Positions 13,001 to 25,619 of a stretch of DNA of 64,000 bases are shown here, piece after piece (the stretch's first letter is position 1; each line of letters begins with the position of its first letter). Source of the DNA: Chrysemys picta bellii. Lineage: Eukaryota; Chordata; Testudines; Emydidae. Below the pieces are notes generated by a model. It was not told where the DNA came from and ran no database searches. It saw only the letters and a list, made by a program, of their open reading frames with translations. The stretch covers positions 22,182,824 to 22,246,823 of the forward strand of contig NC_088801.1 of assembly GCF_011386835.1 (NCBI RefSeq), given 5' to 3'. A program made the position numbers and the translations under genes.

Positions 13001-13740
13001 TATATCTTTTGACTTTGTTGTTACTAGAGCCTAAGATTTTTGCTAAAATGAGGCTGGAGAAATTTATCAATAGGGAGTTATTCATAACATGCTCATCAAG
13101 GTATGAGAGTACCTTACAATGAAATAAACAGGTAGTTCAATGTTACATGGTTCTCTCTCTCTTTCTCATCCCATCTCATGGTAGTTAAAACCATTTAGTT
13201 TTTTGAATTAGTTATTACATTTTTATTGCTGAAGAAAACCTAGGACATAGAGATGGGATTTGTGTTTGGATCTGCTGCTCGGAAAGACCGACACATACCA
13301 ATGTAAAATGGGGCACTCAAATCAGGAGGCAAAAATGTGCACCATAATGAAAACAGTATGCATTGATAATTACGCTGCAATAACATATTCAGATAGTTTT
13401 CGTGTTTGGTTTGGAAAGGGACCAAAATGAAAACAAACAAACAAACAAACAAAAACAGGTACAGATTAAAATGGTCCAGAAAAATATGAACTGATCCTAA
13501 CCTTCACCTAACTCATATAGAAGCTTTGCTATAGTTCAAAGAAGTTTGAACAATGTTTGTTTTGAAAATATTCTTGCATACCTCTGCATTTCCTCCTGTC
13601 ACCTGGAAGGAAGTCTACTTTCATGCTGCTTCAAACCTGTTTGGATCTGGTTTGGTGTACAGGCCAAAGAGCCATTTCTAAATTTGCAATAAACTTTGGA
13701 TAAAAAATTCTAAACTTTGGCTCACATAAGTATCTAAAGT
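10072..13740. other. Mixed DNA, ORF-dense at its left end
   Basis: From about 9270 to 11340 the base composition is GC-richer than its surroundings and several frames of 100 to 172 codons overlap on both strands. None has a recognisable domain. From 11.4 kb on the sequence is AT-rich and without features, apart from an (AAAC)n run at about 13430-13455. I see no exon with convincing splice sites. Confidence 0.45.
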
Positions 13741-13744
13741 TTTA

Positions 13745-13860
13745 AATCTGAGAGGCATCGTGGTCTAGTAGATCAAACAAGAGGCTACGCGCCAGGAACT
13801 CCTGAGTTCCTAAAGTGGCTGTGTCAAGAACTTGCTAGGTGCTTTGTGCAGGTCACTAAG
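13745..13860 (+). mobile_element. MIR-type CORE-SINE, degraded
   Basis: The order GCATCGTGGTCTAGTAGATC, then CAGGAACTCCTGAGTTCC, then CTTTGTGCAGGTCACTAAG follows the MIR consensus: tRNA-like A box, B-box region, and the 'tgaccttgggcaagtcac' core. The B box is badly worn. Confidence 0.5.
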
Positions 13861-13861
13861 T

Positions 13862-14025
13862 TTGTGTCTGCATTGCAGAAACAAACACCCTAGCAGTGAG
13901 TCTCAGAACCTAGGTCTACAGACTTGGGCTCACCCTACAGTACTAAAACTAGCAGCGTAGACATTCCTGCTTGGCCTAGAGCTTCAGCTCTGAGACCCAT
14001 CCCTCTCACCAGGTCTCAGAGCCAA
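13862..14025. mobile_element. Diverged palindromic MITE fragment
   Basis: It contains TCTGCATTGCAGAAAC, then AGCAGCGTAGACATTCC and CAGCTCTGAGACCC / GGTCTCAGAGCC. The motif order matches part of the palindromic element at 32173-32453, so it is probably a distant member of that family. Confidence 0.4.
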
Positions 14026-14920
14026 GGGACATATATGCATGAATGCCAGACAACACTTTCTGATCTTTAAGACATGCTCAAGAACATACCTCCACAGCTC
14101 CTGCTGTGGAAATGTTCAGAGAAGTTTTTCTGTGACCTTTATTGGAGACACCAAAGTTAGGTTTTCATCTCACAATCCCACTGGTATGCACAGTCCATGC
14201 CAAAATTTGGCCCTATATTGTTATTTTAATTTAATGGGGCCAGTAACTTCTTGGATGCAAAACTGGCTCCTAATCGAGAGGATGATGAAATAGTGAATAT
14301 ATTGGCAAAAGCAGCTATATGGGGAAAAAGAAAAAAAGCTCTTATTCGCCAGAGCTCTAATTATTTTCCACTGCTGCTCTCTGGACCTGCAGCCCTGTTC
14401 TTCATTTATTGGATTTGCCTTCGTGACTGGGGTTTAAGATTTCAAATTTAAAAATCTAAAAAGTCTTCAGTTTTATTTCTGTTATTTTCCCCCTAATAAC
14501 AAGAATAAACTAAATAAGAGCCTATGAATGTTACCAACTAAAGGCCCTATCCTTCGCCAACAGGAGCTACTTATTTCATCTGATTTATTCTGTTCTATAG
14601 GATCCTGAATTTTTTGACAAATGCCATGCTCAATTAAATATGTAGACTTGCTATTAAACTGTCTCATCCCTCTACCCATGCATTCTTAAACAAAACATTC
14701 ACCTTAGATATAAATAACATAATATCTATCAATCAATCATATTCTTTTTTGTCTCATGGCCATATTCTCCTTTATTCCAGAAGAATCCCACAGCAGGAGT
14801 AAAAGTTCCCAAAAAACTCTGTTACAATATGAGAATGGCAGAGTTTCTGCAGCATTCCAAGAGAGAGTTTTGAGACTGTGCAGAACTGTCTCTCAAAGGT
14901 ACTTGTATCCCCCCTAGTAT
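14026..14920. other. No feature seen
   Basis: AT-rich sequence with only short frames (84 codons or fewer). No repeat that I recognise. Confidence 0.6.
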
Positions 14921-14924
14921 CTGA

Positions 14925-15120
14925 GCACCTCTCAGTCTTTAACGTATTCTTAATAACACCCTTGTAAGGTAGGCAAGTGTTATCCCTGCAGTTCCCCTGC
15001 AGCTGGGGAACTGAAGCAGAGAGGCTAAGTGACTCAGCCAAGGTCACACAAGAAGTTTGTGGCAGACAAAGGAACTGAAGTCAGGTCTTCCCAGTCCTGG
15101 GCTACTGTCCTAACTACTGG
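14925..15120 (-). mobile_element. MIR-type CORE-SINE, reverse
   Basis: Read on the plus strand it has GGGGAACTGAAGCAGAGAGG, CTAAGTGACTCAGCCAAGGT and CACACAAGAAGTTTGTGGCAG, then CCTAACTACTGGACCATC. This is the reverse complement of the MIR body with its tRNA-like head at the right. It is one of the better preserved MIR copies here. Confidence 0.6.
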
Positions 15121-15124
15121 ACCA

Positions 15125-17480
15125 TCTGTCCTCTCAGTCAAGGGAGGTAAGACCTTTGAATCACACGTGCCAAGGAACCCACTGCACATCATATGATCCA
15201 ATGCCACTGATTGTACAACCAATTCCTCTAAACTCTGCTCCCACCAGCAGCATGTTTCCTACAGGAAGCACTTTTCCACTAGCCTCTCTGCATTTGCTGG
15301 CATGAAGTGAAGCACAGGGTGGGAGTTTACAGTGCCTGGAGCAGCACAAACACCCACAGAGTTACCATCTAGGACACATCCAAGGGGATCATGCCACAGA
15401 ATGGTTGCTTCTTCCACCCCACTCCTGCTAGAACTCATCTTAACTTGTGTAGCTCAAACCTGGTAGAAGGGCAAAAGGAAGGGAGCCTGGTAGGGAGTTG
15501 CAGGCACCTCACTGTAGTGGCACATGTCTTCTTCCCACCATCAGCAGAACTTGGAAAGGTGGATAATACTGGCCCCTTAGCCTTGGATTTTACTCAGGTA
15601 TTTCAAGTGTGACTAATGCAAAGAGTCATGGTCCTTATAAAATCACCCACTGGTTAACGGAAAATTTGTTAGTCTGAAGTTCAGGACTTGGCCCTACCTG
15701 GGAAATGCTGTCTATAGAATTATGTAAAAGTGAGAAATAATTAAGTAAAAAACCCCACAGCCAAACACTAGGTCTGCATAAGCTGAGTTGCCTTTTTAAA
15801 AAAAAGTTATAGGTGTTGAAACTAAATATTTGGTAACTATGCAACTGAAAGATTCCAGTTGTAGTTTTATGGAATTAGAAGTGACAATGTTGGGTGACAT
15901 CAAAAATAATTAGCTTCCCATACACAATGTTTTTTTTTTTAAAGTCTGTTCTCTAATTGATGCAGGTGCACAGCTCCATTTACCATTAACGGTAGTTATG
16001 TATGTCTCTCAAGACAACTAGGTCCTTAAGAGAATATGCAATATTTCCAGAATTATACTTTTAGTCCCTTGCTTTTTAAATTATCTCTATGAAGACTGTA
16101 TGTTTTCTTGCATCTTTTCAAACACTGACTGATTAGACAGGTTTTTAAAATTTATAATCATCTCTCTTTTTGCTGTGTCCTATGCTGAGAAATTTCAGTA
16201 CCATTTTGCTTTTTTTTTTCTTCCCTTGTAGTAATTATAGCAGACTCAACTAAATCAAGAATGTCCTCCTGGCAAACCTAATAAAATTGTTTTAAAATTG
16301 TACTGGGCATTTGAAGTTATATCAAATTTACTTCAAGTAAACATCATTGATCTACCATAAAATCCACAGGATTTGAAAGGGAAGCGTTGGATTTCTTTAC
16401 AGAAATTTGCCCAAGAGATTTTAATAATATCATAACAGATTATACATATTATACACACACATATAATTTGTGCACAATTATGATTTTAAAAGCATTTGTA
16501 TTTGTCTTCCAAATCACTCCAAACTAGGAGTGATTATATATTAATAAATGTCCAATGTCTTGTATTTTTCCTCTACTTATTGTAGAAATAGGCAATTATA
16601 TATTCAATTAATTATGCCATGCTATCTGCTATTCTGAAAGCTATAAATCTTGTGTAGTTTTTAAAACAAATATCCCCAAACCCAAAAATTAGACTTAAAC
16701 TCAGAAATCAGCCTGAAGGAGGCTCAAGGAAATGAATAAAAACATCCAAAAGGAATTAGATTCTACCGCTGAAGAGAAGGTAATTGGGCTGACTTTAGAA
16801 TAACTAATTTATACATTAAAAAAGAGACAGGGTAAATACTTTCTAAATGTTATATTAAGGGGCCCTTTCTAGGCCTGAGATGCAGCCTACCTTCAAATAA
16901 TCCCACACTGTTGACCTTACTGTAAGAATTCTAGCGATGCTATGTATTTCCTACACTACTTTTCTCCAGTGAAAGACAAGTATCTGTAGAAAAAAGGCCC
17001 AACTTATCATATACTGTATTGTAACCAAATTGCTACATACCAGACTCAGTAATCGGTCACTGCTAATGGCAGGCAGGCTACAGTTCTGTGCTCATATATA
17101 ACACAAATTCGCCTTCCCCTGTCAGTTATGAAGTAGGTGTCAGAGGGCTAAACTTTATTTCTCTTCAGATCTCGTGCAAATGACTGGCCCAGCACAAATA
17201 ATGGTAGACAAGGATACTGCCCTACCTCTAGTGGAGGAAATCCACACAGGCTTAGAGTTACAAGGCCAATTTCTGATTGGTTAGCTCAAGGTAAACTTAA
17301 AGTCAATCCATTATCTTCAATGAAGTAATTCCATATTGATGCTGAGGTAACTGAAAGAAGTGTTCACCTCTAGGTCTCAGAGTAAAGGAGTTACTCAAGG
17401 AGACCTGCAAATAATTCAGTATTGCCAACCTCAAGAGATCAAAAATCATGAGTCAGACCCACAAAAATCATGAGATAAAA
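15125..17480. other. No gene seen
   Basis: AT-rich, with T and A runs (15930, 16210). The frames are all under 75 codons. No repeat family is clear. Confidence 0.6.
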
Positions 17481-17488
17481 ATATTAAA

Positions 17489-17973
17489 TAGGGTTACCAT
17501 GCGTCCGGATTTTCCAGGACACGTCCGGCTTTTTGGTCCTCAAATCCCTGTTCGGGAGGAATTTCCAAAAAGCCGAACATGTCCGGGAAAATAGGGAGCA
17601 TTGGTAAGGGGACCCCGAGTGCGAGTGCTGCAGCAAAACTTACAATTCCTGCAATCTGCCGATCTGCAGGGGCACAGAGGCGGCGGGCGTCATCCGAGCA
17701 CGCAGCCGCCTCCTCCCCGGGCTCCAACTTCCCTGGCTCCCACCGTTCTCCACCACGGCAGGGGCCAAAGCAACTTCCCCAGCACAGCAGCAGCCGGAGC
17801 CCAGGGGGTGGGAGGGAGAAGGGGGAATGGGGGTGCTCAGGGGAGGGGGTGGAGTTGGGGCGGGGACTTTGGGGAAGGGGTTGGAATGGGGGCGGGGAAA
17901 GGGAGGAGTTGGGGCGGGGCAGGAGCCCCCGTGGAGTGTTCTCTTTTTTCAGTGTTGAAATATGGTAACCCTA
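17489..17973. mobile_element. hAT-like non-autonomous DNA transposon, 485 bp
   Basis: The 12-bp termini TAGGGTTACCAT and ATGGTAACCCTA are perfect inverted copies. The flanks are ATATTAAA on the left and AATTAAA on the right, consistent with an 8-bp target duplication that has lost one base. The interior from 17600 to 17935 is GC- and CpG-rich with repeated GGGGCGGGG boxes, in sharp contrast to the AT-rich surroundings. The 129- and 130-codon frames inside are by-products of this composition. No transposase is present. Confidence 0.75.
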
Positions 17974-17979
17974 AATTAA

Positions 17980-18520
17980 AGAATCTTTTTTGACTTTTTA
18001 ACTCCCCCTCTATTCCTCTGCCAGTGTGTGTGTGTGTGTGTGAGATAATTTCAGGTTGACAAGTTAACCTTGAATTAATATAAAAATGCATGCCTCCCTC
18101 TGCCTGCTCAGATGGAGATTTCTCTCCTCACTTCTAAGATAAGTAATGGATGGCAGTTCCCCTATATTTGTCCTGAACTAGTAGCAACTCTTCTCTGCCT
18201 CTGACTGCCCTAGGCTTCTCCTCTGCCAGGGTCCCAGAAGCAGCACTTCCCTGAGTTTCCCCTCCCCTGCCTTCTACTACCCCAGGACCCTCTCTCTTAA
18301 GGCTGCCATTACCTGTGAGGTACAAAAAGCTGGAACATCCAGGTTGATCCTGAGCCAATAAAACTGGACAGTTGACAGTTCATACTGAGTGACTTTACAG
18401 ATTTTCTGGGACATCTACCTCAAAAAAGGGATGATTCTGGGAAAACCTGAACAAGTGGCAGCCCTACTTTCTCTGCTCTAGGGCCAGGCATGAGGACAGG
18501 GCCCAGTGGCAGGCCAGGTC
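17980..18520. other. Unique DNA with a (TG)n tract
   Basis: A short TG microsatellite lies at 18024-18042. The rest shows no gene or recognisable repeat. Confidence 0.55.
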
Positions 18521-18524
18521 ATAG

Positions 18525-18630
18525 ATGGAGAACTGAACACAGACAGTCTAAGTGACTTGCCTAAGGCAGACCAAGGAATTCAACTCAGCGCTCTCAAGTT
18601 CCAGGCTAGCACCATAAGATAGACTATCTT
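18525..18630 (-). mobile_element. MIR-type SINE fragment, reverse
   Basis: CTAAGTGACTTGCCTAAGGC is a close match to the reverse-complemented MIR core. A worn head follows (TTCAACTCAGCGCTCTCAAG). Confidence 0.5.
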
Positions 18631-18859
18631 TATTCTGAATCCTCCTAACCTACCTCCTCCTCCTTTCCATTCCCCTTCACTCCCCATTTCCCAAGCTCTC
18701 TCATAGATCTTCCAGAAAGTACCTATCCCAAGAAACTGACCGGAAATTTATTCTTTGCTCATAGGGTTCTTTGGTAGTATCTGTCTTGAAGACTGTCTCA
18801 AAGAGTTAAAAATTACAGTTTACAGTGTGCATTTTCTGGCCAAGAGAGATTTGATCAAA

Positions 18860-19190
18860 GCTTGTATCAGCACTTCCATCCATCCAAATTACCAGATTTC
18901 CTAAGGTTCTCCTGGAAAACAGTATTGTACCAATAGAGAGTAATGTAGTTTTGCCTCTAGATTGCTCCAGGAGCTTTCACAATGATTATGAGACCAGTAG
19001 TTTTGCTCCTGAGGTCTCCAGGAGTCAGGATGCTTATCTACTTAGATGATATTATGATTACAGCAGAGCAAGAAGAGCTCCCGTGACTGCATTTTTCAAC
19101 CACAGTGCACCTGTCAACAGCATTAAGGATTCTGGTTAAAATAGACACATCTATTTTAATCTCTTCGCCCAAAATTTCTGGTGTTTACAG
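18860..19190 (+). pseudogene. DIRS-like retrotransposon reverse transcriptase relic
   Basis: In one frame from 18898 to 19190, broken by four stops, the translation reads FLRFSWKTVLYQ, then IAPGAFTMIMRPVVLLL, then RSPGVRMLIYLDDIMI, and later TALRILVKIDTSILIS. YLDD (19039-19050) is the catalytic motif of reverse transcriptases. The spacing APxxFT...RPV...LR..G.R...YLDD is typical of DIRS-type elements rather than Ty3/Gypsy. The upstream piece ISTSIHPNYQI (from 18866) lies in another frame, so there is at least one frameshift. No tyrosine recombinase or terminal repeat was found nearby. DIRS over Gypsy is my inference. Confidence 0.7.
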
Positions 19191-19214
19191 TAGGTGCCGC
19201 TAGTCTAGCCATAA

Positions 19215-19740
19215 TCATGGAACAAAAAGCGAACAAAATATTAGCGTGTATATAGTGTGGCAGAGAAAATATACTAAAGGTCTTATACTATTGATATTTA
19301 AACACTGTGTTCATTTCTCATCCTATCTCAAGGGCTATAGTACATATCGAAGAAGAAGAAGAACATAGAAAACATAAGAAAAACACAAATGATAAAAAAG
19401 AAATGAGAGTTTTCTTATATGGAGAAATTGAAAAGAAGTCTGTTTAGTCTGCAGGGAAATGAACAGAGGGGCCAGGTATGGAAAGAGTAGTGGTATGTAA
19501 AACAATGAGTGGTATAGAGAAGGTTAATTGGGGGATTCTTTACATTCCCTTATAAAGTAGAGGGATTTTTAATGAAACTGAAAGGCATCACATTTAAAAA
19601 ACTGGTTAAAAGGACACATACCTTCCCATAAGTAACTTGTGGAAATCATTGCCATTAGAAGTCTTGGAATGCAAGATCTTAGTGGAATTCTAGAAAGGAT
19701 TAGTCATTTATATCGGTAGTGGGAACATCCAGAGTCATAC
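19215..19740 (+). mobile_element. Degraded LINE 3' end (CR1/L2/L3-like)
   Basis: Fragments resembling the end of a non-LTR reverse transcriptase ORF are visible: ACTGTGTTCATTTCTCATCC, GTTTAGTCTGCAGGGAAATG, TAACTTGTGGAAATCATTGC and a closing AAGGATTAGTCATTTATATC. The frame is broken throughout. It directly follows the DIRS-like relic. The exact LINE clade cannot be fixed by eye. Confidence 0.5.
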
Positions 19741-20148
19741 AGAGAGATACAACTTTATAAAGATATTCATGGTTCAGAGCATCAACCAATTACTAACTGT
19801 TTAGGGTTAAGATGACATTTTGGGGGTGGGGGGCAGGTCATTGTACAGTTGTCCATTGTGAGGTGTCTTTGCACCTCACTCTGAAGTGCCTGAGAATGGA
19901 TACTGTCGAATGTGATGAAACACCGGTCTGTTGCAATATGGCAATTGCATTGTGTGGTCCAAGTTGAAATTAGATGCAACTATATGTCCTTATGTTCCAG
20001 GAGATGTTGTAACTTCCTCTGTTACCAAGGTAGTTAGCAAAACTATTAAGGATCTCTGTACACTGTATAAAAAGTTGCACAAGGTATTGTCCTGTAGTGA
20101 GCAGATTTTAAGGGTCAGTTGCATAGCCTGTTTACAAAAAATAAAAAG

Positions 20149-20244
20149 GGGCCCAATTCTGGCCTCATTTTCACTAGTATAACTAGTGATATCAAGAGAA
20201 TTATTATTGATTCATACCGGTATAAATGAGATTAAAATCAGGCT
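20149..20244. repeat. 96-bp palindromic MITE-like repeat
   Basis: The left arm GGCCCAATTCTGGCCTCATT with CACTAGTATAA is mirrored by ACCGGTATAAATGAG and ATTAAAATCAGGCTC. This is a common turtle/amniote short palindromic repeat. Confidence 0.55.
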
Positions 20245-20324
20245 CACTATACTATTTTTCCCTTAAGCAGAATGAGCTTTTTTTAGTTTACATTCAAAGG
20301 GAATCCTTTTTTACAATTCAGCTT

Positions 20325-20510
20325 TATTTTGTATATCATCTTTCACAGAGTCTTTCAAAGTTTTTGCAGAAGGAAATAATACAATTACTGAGAAAATGAT
20401 TCTCTGCCTCTGCTATAATTTAAGGATATAGGCAATGGAGCAAAAATTGTTTTCACCTGTCACTTGGAAGAAATGGAGAAACGATGAGGCACAGAGACGT
20501 AGAGTGGTTG
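20325..20510 (-). mobile_element. MIR-type SINE fragment, reverse
   Basis: ATATCATCTTTCACAGAGTC and, further on, GAGAAACGATGAGGCACAGAG match the reversed MIR/CORE body. The middle is diverged or interrupted. Confidence 0.4.
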
Positions 20511-20514
20511 CTCC

Positions 20515-22980
20515 ATATGGCAGGAACTCTCAGAAGGGAAAGCTCTCACACTGGCAATGGGGAGATTATATGATGGGACAGAGAAGAGGCCAGGACAGAT
20601 GACCAGAGGGAGACAATGGGCTATCAGAAACAATGGCTCCAGATACCAGACCAGGACTTTACAATGGCTACAGAATACAATCCATTCTAGAGACTGTCTC
20701 ATTCCTTCCCACAGCATAAGCTGCTGAGGGGGTCTAAGAGGGAGAAAATCTCTGCAAATATCCCTTCACCGAGTTCCTCATGGATTATTTCATTGAGGGC
20801 AGAATTTGTCCCCCCTAGAATAGGCCGCACGTCTTGCCCCTTAAACCTTGCAGATTCCAGGAGATCAATGGGAAACTAGGATCACCCATGTGGAGTTCCT
20901 GTACCTCTACAGTGGCTCTGGCTCCTAACACCCTGTTCCTTCTGTTCCTGGTGGCAAATGCCCCAGTGACTCACCCTGCTTATAGTGGGATCACTACAAG
21001 AAAGGAGGCTCCACAATAAGGTAATATAGCCCTAAGCCTGTCTTGAGCATCTCTGTGGAGCCAGCGGGGGGATGTGTGTTCCCTTGGACTCTGTCTCCAG
21101 GCCATACATTCCTTCCCCCAAGCTACCCAGTCCCCACTTCATCCTTCTAAGTGCATCCTGGGATCAGAGAATTGCTTACTGCAGGGTCCAGGGGAATGTG
21201 CCCTGGGGCCGGCAGAGGCCCCTACCTGCATAGCTGGGGGGAGAGGGGGGGCTCCCACATGCAGACAGTCTCCTTTGGATTCAGATCTAGGGATACAATT
21301 CTCCCCTTACCCCCAATGAATACACAGGGTAGGACCGTAGGTGGTTATTGAATGCTGTGTGAATACCTCTACAGTGCAGGCATGATTAATAAAGCTCACA
21401 CTGTAGCTATTGGACCTCATCATTGAATCGCAATACCTAAAAAGAAGCCACTATTCAGGGACACAACAGCTTCTAGTGACTGAAATTTAATGTGCCATAG
21501 TACATATACGTGCACAAAAGGTTGTATCAGCCAAAGAAATAACACATCAGTACTTGCAGCATCTGCATTCTGCATTCTTTCATGCAGCGTAATGAGGTGT
21601 ATGGTTGCTCACTGAGAATAGTGCCACTATTACATTTATATCATCCTTTACTCATGATAAAGTAAGAAGAACATAGTAACAGGGACTAGATTCCAGGCTT
21701 CCCCTAGAGTGCTCTTCCATCTGCCAGCCCCAGTAGGGCCAGGACCCCGTAGGAACTGCGGGCTAAGCATCTGCCATCACCATATTATAAGAGTGGCAGA
21801 TGTGGCAATGGCTGTGAAAATGCATAAATCTCCCGGAGTGAGTGTGAAGGGACAGTGCTAGTTATGCTGAAGAGGCTTGTACATACTTCATTTTAATTTG
21901 TGGCCTTTTAAAAAAAGAAACTAGCAGTTCTGTAATCTTTTTCTTTTGCACTACTACACTCCTCTTCATTTTAATAAACAAAAGAATATTTACCATACTG
22001 CAATTTCTTTTAGATCCAGTAGTTAGATGAATGTGAAGCTATCCAGAAAATTTTTTTCTTTGACTGTGCTATTGCGTAAGTGTTTGACACTATGTAAGAG
22101 AAAGATGTCATTATAATAATACACAGAATATAGAATCCACACTAGCTCGTAACAGAAGTCTGCTAGTATCTGTCCCCAGAGGAAGAATGAAGAAAAGGCT
22201 CAAGAGGCCATAATATCAATATATGTTAAATTTCTACAATCATCCTAAGGATCATGCAAAGTACTTAACAAGCTCAACAACTTAAACAAAGATCACTTCA
22301 TCCACCTCTGAAATGCAGACACCTCTGGAATGAATATAGCAGTAATTTATCAACACACTCAAAAGCTACATAATATTTTAGTTAATGGAGGGGAAAATAT
22401 AGTTTAAGTCATGTTGTAAGGTAGAGGGCGAACTTGGATGTAGAAGATTATTTCGCAAGTTTAAATTTGTTCTGGACACAACGGTCAATCCCAAATCTTA
22501 CAAAAATTGGCTTGTGATATTTAATTATCACAAAACCACTTGTGTCTCTGGTTCTAAATCTCAACCAAAATGCATCCTCAACAGCACAGCACTCCTACCT
22601 TCTTGCTGAGCAATGGTCCAGTTGTGACTCAGCAAGAAATATACCACTTAATAGAAAACCAACACCATTCTTTGCCATACCAATAGTAGACATTCTTTGA
22701 ACGTCTTCTATTCAAGTACTATCCCAGCCCAATTCTGCTTAAATATAGCAACTTCTGATTCATGCTTTTCAACTCAACCACATTCCACAGGAGAAGCCTG
22801 CATCCTAGCTTCTTGATACACAAGGACTTTCCTTGGACCATTCTTTCTCCAAGGGTAAGGGAAAATAGTATGGATGAGTGCATATGGCATCTAAACATTA
22901 CCAAACATAAAATTATTCTACTGCACAGCACATAGGTTAAACTGGCGGGTATGAGCTTCTAGGGTGATGACTTAAGAGAC
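20515..22980. other. No gene supported
   Basis: Around 20820-21350 the sequence is GC-richer, with overlapping frames of 61 to 81 codons but no recognisable product. The rest is AT-rich. I see no clear repeat family. Confidence 0.5.
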
Positions 22981-22983
22981 CAC

Positions 22984-23225
22984 TCTCAAGCTGGGAGGGG
23001 TTGCAAGTGCTTTGGAGGATAGGATTAAAATTCAAAATGGTGTAGACAAACTGGAGAAATGGTCTGAAGTAAATAAGATAAAATTCAATAAGGACAAATG
23101 CAAAGTACAGTACTCCACTTAGGAAGGAACAATCAGTTGCACATGTATAAAATGGGAAATGACTACCTAGGAAGGAGTACTATAGAAAGGGATCTGGGGG
23201 TCATAGTGGATCACAAGATTTTATT
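22984..23225 (+). mobile_element. CR1 LINE, internal ORF2 fragment
   Basis: The stretch opens with CAAGCTGGGAGGGGTTGCAA, a well-known CR1 segment. The translation includes DKLEKWSEVNKIKFNKDKCK, then VLHLGRNNQLHMYKMGNDYL and ERDLGVIVDHKI, which is the CR1 reverse-transcriptase C-terminal region (consensus ...KFNKGKCKVLHLGRNN...EKDLGVLVD). There are two or three frame changes. It is truncated at both ends. Confidence 0.88.
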
Positions 23226-23229
23226 TTCA

Positions 23230-25615
23230 AACTTGAGGACTAGAAGTTTACTTTTTTTTAAAGTTGAGATTTTCACACGACCCTAGAAACTGAAGCAGCA
23301 AGAAAAACAGCAAATATGAGATTTGGCATCACTTATGGGTGAGCGTCACAAGACAGACATTCCCCTTGCAGCAGCAGTTACTGAAATAATGGGGGCACTC
23401 AGTGTAAACAATTTCCATTATTATCACACTGCACTGCAGAGGGCCAGATTTAGGATTTCAGATACTTTGCTTGGATAACAAACTTTACAGACTCAGCTTA
23501 CATGGGAGAGGAAAGGGGAAAAAGAAAGAGGGCCAGGGGATCTTTAGGTGCCTTTTGCGATAAGAATGAGACCCTAGCTGGATATTCTATTCAGTCTCAG
23601 TCATCAATTTGCATTAGTTTTCAGTCCTATTTTGCAAGGAACAAAAGAGCTGAAAACTTTCTTTCAAGAAAGAAAGAAAGAAAAAGCTAAGATTCTTCTT
23701 TACAGACTCAAAGGCTGGTTCTGGTAACAAGGATCTCTTCCAGCAAGCCCCAACCAACTCATAAAGTGGGCAAATGGATTCCACACTTCAGAAGAACATA
23801 GAAGTCTTTTCACTCACTCACCAATATTCTCTAAGAGACTTTTCCTTTGCTCCACTTTGGGGAAGGCAGCTGGCACACAATCTGTTCTCCAGCTTCTCCT
23901 CTCAGTGGGACTTAAGGAGCGTTCTCTGGGGTTTTCTCCACATCACAGTAACTCCTTTGCTTCACTCTTCTCACAAACAGCAGTCAGGCTTGCCATATCC
24001 AAGAGGATATTTCATTTTCTGTCCTAGCAAACACACAAAAGCATTCTTAAAGAGAGAGTACATCCCTTATGGAGTGCTAAAGATAACTAAATGGATTTTT
24101 CTTCCCACCAGCAAACACTCTGTTTGCCTCCTAACTTCTGCTCTTTTTCTTCTTCTCCTTCCCCCCACCCAAAGCCCTCACACAAATACTAAACAATTAT
24201 AATTTCCCACAAAGCTGTAGGACCAAAACAGACAAACACAGTGTTTGATCCTGCTCAGTACAGAGAGCATGGTGTTATGCATATATGCATAACGAATAAA
24301 TTAGTGATGGGGAAAATGGAATTTTTCATTAGTGAAATTGCTGCTTGTTGGCCTATTAGGTAACAGGAGTCTGGCCAAAGAGGGAAGTGCAAAAATTTGA
24401 AATGGAAGATTTTAATTACCCGACTATAAAAAATGAACAATACAGTGCAGTAGCCACTGTGTTATTTGTTTTTATATTGATTTTGAATTAAATTTATTTT
24501 ATGCTGTCCTCACATTTTCATTTTCCAATCTGCTGCAGATCGCCATCCTTAAGTTTCAGAGTTAATGACCATTTAAGATGAATGGAGTAGTCACGTTTCA
24601 GGCTGTCTCCAAGCTCATGAAGACACTATTTAATCATGGGTGGTCATTTATAAGCTTGTTTGTGGAACCAGGGGTGGCTGGAAACGATTCTTCAAAAATG
24701 AAATCTGAGGTTCTGGAGCACAAGTCTGTAGCAAGAGCTGAATTCTTCTGAAAATTCTGAGGCCCCATAATCATAGAATTCACAAATGCCTAAACTTTGA
24801 GCCTGATCTGTAGCCCTTTGAAATCAGTGAAAAGAGTCCCATTGACTTTGGAGGCTGTAATGTTTAACAGTCTCTATGGCCATGAGTAGCTTCCACTCAC
24901 ATTAGCCAACCATGTGCTATGCATTGCACATGCATTTGCAGGATTAAGGCTACCATATGTTAATTTATACGTATGTATAGACTTTCAATTCTTTTGTTTC
25001 TAACTTTTCATAAAAATGTTATACAAACTAGTTGAAGCTTCATCCTTGCCATTGTTAAAACTCTGGAGATAATTTTCAAATAGGGTTTTAAGGAAAAATC
25101 CATCAGCACTGCAGCCGACTTCTGATTTTTCTTTCTTTTCTAAAAAAAAAAAGCTTACCTTTCAAATATGACTTTCTTTGATAAGCCTCAGAGAAGTAGC
25201 CTAGCAGCAGCTCTGAATCAACACATCTCTGTCAGTGATATTTGTTTTTAAATAAAGCAAATAAATTAAAGATCAAAATAAGTATTGGAATAATACAATG
25301 TATTTCTGCACACGAGGGAATGACCTGTTTTAAAACTCTGCTTTACGTGATTGATGTGCCAGAAATAATAATAAAATGGTATCAATTCACATGCTATTTC
25401 CATGAAATCCTGTCGACTCTAAAAGAGTGGAAATGAGATTTTTCTTAGTTTGTATAAGATATGTCTGTTACAGAAGACTGTTTATTTAATACAGTAATTT
25501 ACCAGAATTATAAGTTTCTAAGTGGTATTGTAAGATTTTAATTAATATGATGTCTGGTTTTGTGACTGCGGATTTCAGCAGATTGCTGTATTCTGTAGAT
25601 TTTAAAAAGTACTAT
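23230..25615. other. No gene supported
   Basis: One 142-codon frame (23774-24202) has no recognisable domain. A short GAAA-rich run lies at about 23665-23685. A worn member of the GACTTCAATGG-type repeats may lie at 24803-24863. From 24.5 to 25.6 kb the DNA is AT-rich and free of recognisable repeats. Confidence 0.5.
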
Positions 25616-25619
25616 TTAG

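Noticed and set aside
17579..17993. 129- and 130-codon frames as a proline/glycine-rich protein
   Set aside because: Both lie inside the CpG-rich hAT-like element, and their GRGWNGG-type runs simply reflect GGGGCGGGG repeats.
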